From JBBPZA01 sp963728925 (GTDB taxonomy: Bacteria > Actinomycetota > Thermoleophilia > Solirubrobacterales > Solirubrobacteraceae): a stretch of 64,000 nt of DNA. The DNA is taken from assembly GCA_963728925.1 (NCBI GenBank), contig CAVSMB010000004.1, positions 90,224 through 154,223 of the forward strand, in the 5' to 3' direction. The notes under the pieces are model-generated. The model worked only from the letters and a program-made list of their open reading frames with translations, had not been told where the DNA came from and did no database searches. Of this stretch, positions 61,766-64,000 are shown piece by piece. Each line of letters opens with the position of its first letter. Positions within the stretch are counted from its first letter, which is position 1. The position numbers and the translations under genes are program-made.

Positions 61766-62681
61766 TGGCAGCATCCATCACGGGCTGCTGATGGCCGAGC
61801 TGCGCCGTCGGGTGACCGATAAGCGCGTGCTACGGCTGGTCCGGCTGTTCCTCGTCGCAGGGGTCATGCGCGAGCATGGCTCCCTGGCCGCCACGCCATC
61901 GGGCGCGCCGCAGGGAGCGATTCTCTCGCCCCTGTTGGCGAACGTCGCCCTCTCGGTGCTTGACCGCCACTTCGAGGCGGCCTGGAACGCGCACTCCTCC
62001 CAGGAGCGCTCGCGGCGCAGGGCGCAGGGTCACCCCAGCTACCGCATGGTCCGCTACGCGGACGATTTCGTGGTGCTGGTGCATGGCACCCGAGCCCAGG
62101 CCGAGGCCATCAAGGAGACGGCGGCCACGCTGCTGCGAGACCAGCTGCGGCTGACGCTCTCGCCCGAGAAGACACGCATCACCCACGTCGACGACGGGTT
62201 CGACTTCCTCGGGTTTCGCATCGTGCGCCTCTCGAGACCGGGTCGAGCCCCCGCCGCGTTTAGCTTCCCGAGCAGATCGGCGGTCAACCGGCTCAGACAT
62301 CGCATCAAGACGCTGACCGGGCGGTTCACGACGAGCCTGTCGCTCGACGTGCTCCTCCACGCACTCAACCCCGTTTTGCGGGGTTGGACCAACTACTACC
62401 GCCACGCCGCGAGCAAACGCTGCTTCGCCTACCTCGACCACTACCTGTGGACGCGGCTGGTGCTGTGGCTACGCAAGAAGCATCCGCGGCTGACCTGGAA
62501 ACAGGTCCGGCGACAGTACTGGGGACGTAACTGGACGAGCACCGAGGGCACCAGGCCCTACTGGCCCACGACGGTGGCGGTGACCCGGTATATGCCGCGC
62601 CGCCGACACCTACCGTGGGCAGCGCCGAGGACCACCGAGCCATCGCTCGCCTCGGCCCCGACCAGCGCCCGACGCGCCTGA
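61766..62681 (+). CDS. Group II intron 4 reverse transcriptase, C-terminal part (split gene)
   Basis: Resumes with (F)GSIHHGLLMAELRRRVTDKRVLRLVRLFLVAGVM, then PSGAPQGAILSPLLANVALSVLDRHF, the catalytic MVRYADDFVVLVHG, LTLSPEKTRITHVDDGFDFLGFRIVR, and the maturase segment LDVLLHALNPVLRGWTNYYRHAASKRCFAYLDHYLWTRLVLWLRKKHP. It ends in a group II maturase C-terminus without HNH domain. No start codon belongs to it. Frame and phase match the N-terminal half if element B is removed. Confidence 0.88.
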
Positions 62682-62705
62682 TGCGACCAGCGCATGTCCT
62701 GCGGA

Positions 62706-62739
62706 GAGCCGGATGCTCGGGAACGGGCACGTCCGGTTG
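62706..62739 (+). ncRNA. Domain V of group II intron 4
   Basis: GAGCCGGATGCTC pairs with GGGCACGTCCGGTT around a short loop in a 34-nt hairpin, 24 bp after the reverse-transcriptase stop. Confidence 0.65.
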
Positions 62740-62830
62740 TATGTCCCGCGAACGGTTATGTTGAAGACGCGCTCGACGCCCCGGGTTTTCCTTGCTCAGC
62801 GCGATTCAGGGTGGTGAGCATTCAACATAT

Positions 62831-63820
62831 TCAGAGCCCTTCGAGGAACGCGAGAAGCGTGTCGGAGGGTCGGTATCTGCCGGGCCTGGTTCCGAGCGGG
62901 CTGGTTCGTGCGATCGCTTGTTCTTTGAGCGCGGGGTCGGCGTGCTCGTAGATGTGCGTGGTCTGGATGCTCTCGTGCCCGAGCCACAGCGCGATCGTCG
63001 CGATGTCCACGCCCTTGGCTCTGAGCAGCATCGCGTTGGTGTGGCGCAGCGTGTGTGGGGTGACGCGTTTGGGCTTCAGCGACGCGCAGCTGGCGGCTGC
63101 GGTGGCGGCGTGCTTTGAGACGACCACGCCGACCGTGTAGCGGCTGAGTGGGCGTCCTTGCCGGGTCGGGAACAGCGGCGCGTCGGGTTGGCCGCCGCGT
63201 TCCTTCAGCCACGCGCGCACGGTCGCGATGGTCTCGCCGGTCAGGGTCGTTGCGCGCTTCTTCCTGCCCTTGCCCGTGACCTGGATGTGGGCGCCGGTGC
63301 CGAGGTGCACGTCGCGGACGCGCAGGCCGACGAGCTCTGAGACGCGCACACCGGTCTGGATCATGAGCACCAGCAGCGCGTGGTCGCGACGGCCAAGCCA
63401 GGTGCCTGGGTCGGGCGCGGCGAGCAGCGCCTTGATCTCGTCGAGATCGAGGTAGGAGACGGTGTTGCGCTCGTGGCGCTTGGTCGGGATCGCCATCACC
63501 CGCGCGATCGTGTGCGCGTGCTCGGGGTGTTCGAGCGCAGCGAATCGGTAGAACGAATGGATCGCCCCGAGCCTGGCGTTGCGGGTTCGGGGACTGTTGC
63601 CTCTTGCCTGTTCGAGGTGGTTGAGGAACGCGCCGATCAGCGGCGCGTCGAGATCGTCGAGGTTCAGCTCGAACGGCTGCTTGCCGGTCTGCTCGCGGGC
63701 GAAGGCGAGCAGCAGCCGGAACGTGTCGCGGTAGGCGGCGATCGTCTGCGGACTCGCGTTGCGCTGAGCGATCAGACGCTCGGTGAAGAACGCCTGAAGC
63801 GCTGGCGCGAGCGCAGTCAT
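62831..63820 (-). CDS. Tyrosine recombinase (RIT-type, RitC-like)
   Basis: A 329-residue phage-integrase-family recombinase. An N-terminal SAM-like core-binding domain (QRNASPQTIAAYRDTFRLLLAFA) precedes the catalytic domain with R in IQTGVRVSELVGLRVRDV, HTLRH in VTPHTLRHTNAML, and the tyrosine in HESIQTTHIYEHAD. It overlaps the upstream recombinase by four bases (ATGA). Tandem, overlapping tyrosine recombinases are the mark of recombinase-in-trio (RIT) elements; this would be the last of the three. Confidence 0.88.
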   Translation of the reverse strand: MTALAPALQAFFTERLIAQRNASPQTIAAYRDTFRLLLAFAREQTGKQPFELNLDDLDAPLIGAFLNHLEQARGNSPRTRNARLGAIHSFYRFAALEHPEHAHTIARVMAIPTKRHERNTVSYLDLDEIKALLAAPDPGTWLGRRDHALLVLMIQTGVRVSELVGLRVRDVHLGTGAHIQVTGKGRKKRATTLTGETIATVRAWLKERGGQPDAPLFPTRQGRPLSRYTVGVVVSKHAATAAASCASLKPKRVTPHTLRHTNAMLLRAKGVDIATIALWLGHESIQTTHIYEHADPALKEQAIARTSPLGTRPGRYRPSDTLLAFLEGL

Positions 63821-63999
63821 GAGAGCACCTCGGGCAACTGCTCGAGGCGCCGGCTGATCAGCTCGAGCAGCTCTGGGACCGCCTCCAGATACCAGTATGT
63901 GCTGGCGGGGTCGACGTGACCGAGGTAGGTGGACAGCAGCGGCATCCGCCGATCGATGTCCTCGCCGGCCGCATACCAGTCCAGCAGCGTGCGCACGGC
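63817..63999 (-). CDS. Tyrosine recombinase, C-terminal part, cut by window edge (RitB-like)
   Basis: The visible 60 residues (LLDWYAAGEDIDRRMPLLSTYLGHVDPASTYWYLEAVPELLELISRRLE) are the end of a tyrosine recombinase: the H of YLGH and the tyrosine nucleophile in STYWYL. The stop overlaps the next recombinase ATG. The remainder and any third member lie past 64,000. Confidence 0.85.
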   Translation of the reverse strand, partial: AVRTLLDWYAAGEDIDRRMPLLSTYLGHVDPASTYWYLEAVPELLELISRRLEQLPEVLS

Positions 64000-64000
64000 A

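Larger units (their letters stand above)
57865..62780 (+). mobile_element. Group II intron 4, interrupted by serine-recombinase element B
   Basis: The intron starts GTGCGCCACGAGGCGCTG at 57865. The 5' structured region runs to about 58470, with GTAGTACTCCGAGG near 58394 before the reverse transcriptase. Domain V is at 62706-62739. The 3' end was not fixed (about 62755-62790). Without element B (2,737 bp) the intron is about 2.2 kb. Apart from that insertion its reverse transcriptase is intact. Confidence 0.75.

Noticed and set aside
61239..62681. 480-codon frame taken as one protein
   Set aside because: The first 175 codons are the antisense of element B ORFs; only the part after 61766 is reverse transcriptase.

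Overview
The window is very GC-rich, uses many GTG/TTG starts, and carries an actinobacterial gene set: a biotin carboxylase/BCCP alpha chain plus a small acyl-CoA carboxylase epsilon-like protein, GpgS/GpgP, a LigC-type ligase with a separate PolDom primase-polymerase, an MrfA-type helicase, and a four-cysteine CysH with ferredoxin-type sulfite reductase. A deep-branching actinobacterium such as Thermoleophilia/Solirubrobacterales is my best inference; no rRNA or tRNA gene was seen to confirm it.

Positions 1-36,560 are chromosomal backbone. The main units are: an acyl-CoA synthetase running off the left edge; ornithine cyclodeaminase; a tight assimilatory sulfate-reduction operon (sulfite reductase, cysH, cysD, cysN) followed closely by an acyl-CoA carboxylase alpha chain and a GNAT; a reverse-strand HAD/MBL/VOC operon; sucCD; a PLP aminotransferase; DtxR-like and LysR-like regulators; DNA ligase LigC convergent with PolDom; glycerate kinase and gpsA; gpgS-gpgP; mrfA; an agmatinase-family ureohydrolase; exported proteins including an M23 peptidase; a hexapeptide acyltransferase; and a 1,523-residue secreted DMFA2_C/DUF4082/FN3 protein coupled to a lipoprotein. 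Several backbone genes are deletion scars: HAD, SDR and GNAT remnants, and a deletion across a divergent promoter that beheaded an FAD oxidoreductase and an acyltransferase paralogue.

From 36,827 to the right edge almost everything is mobile. An IS1380 element abuts the surviving tail of a glycosyltransferase gene. It is followed by IS110, IS701, group II intron 1, a four-gene transposon (DUF6431, DDE transposase, AAA ATPase, DUF3987), intron 2, a heavily invaded intron 3 (containing IS3 and a serine-recombinase element), IS66, intron 4 (containing a second serine-recombinase element), and two tandem tyrosine recombinases of RIT type.

The most striking observation is that two related serine-recombinase elements (51,182-53,915 and 59,029-61,765; about 2,735 bp each) sit at the same codon of two clearly different group II intron reverse-transcriptase genes. 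That codon is the phenylalanine of the conserved RT motif that follows the first catalytic aspartate. Both elements lie antisense to their host and share a TT/AA crossover dinucleotide and nearly identical 20-nt terminal arms. Precise excision would restore the reading frame at both sites and would give a full-length reverse transcriptase in intron 4. This looks like an element family that uses a conserved catalytic motif of intron reverse transcriptases as its attachment site.
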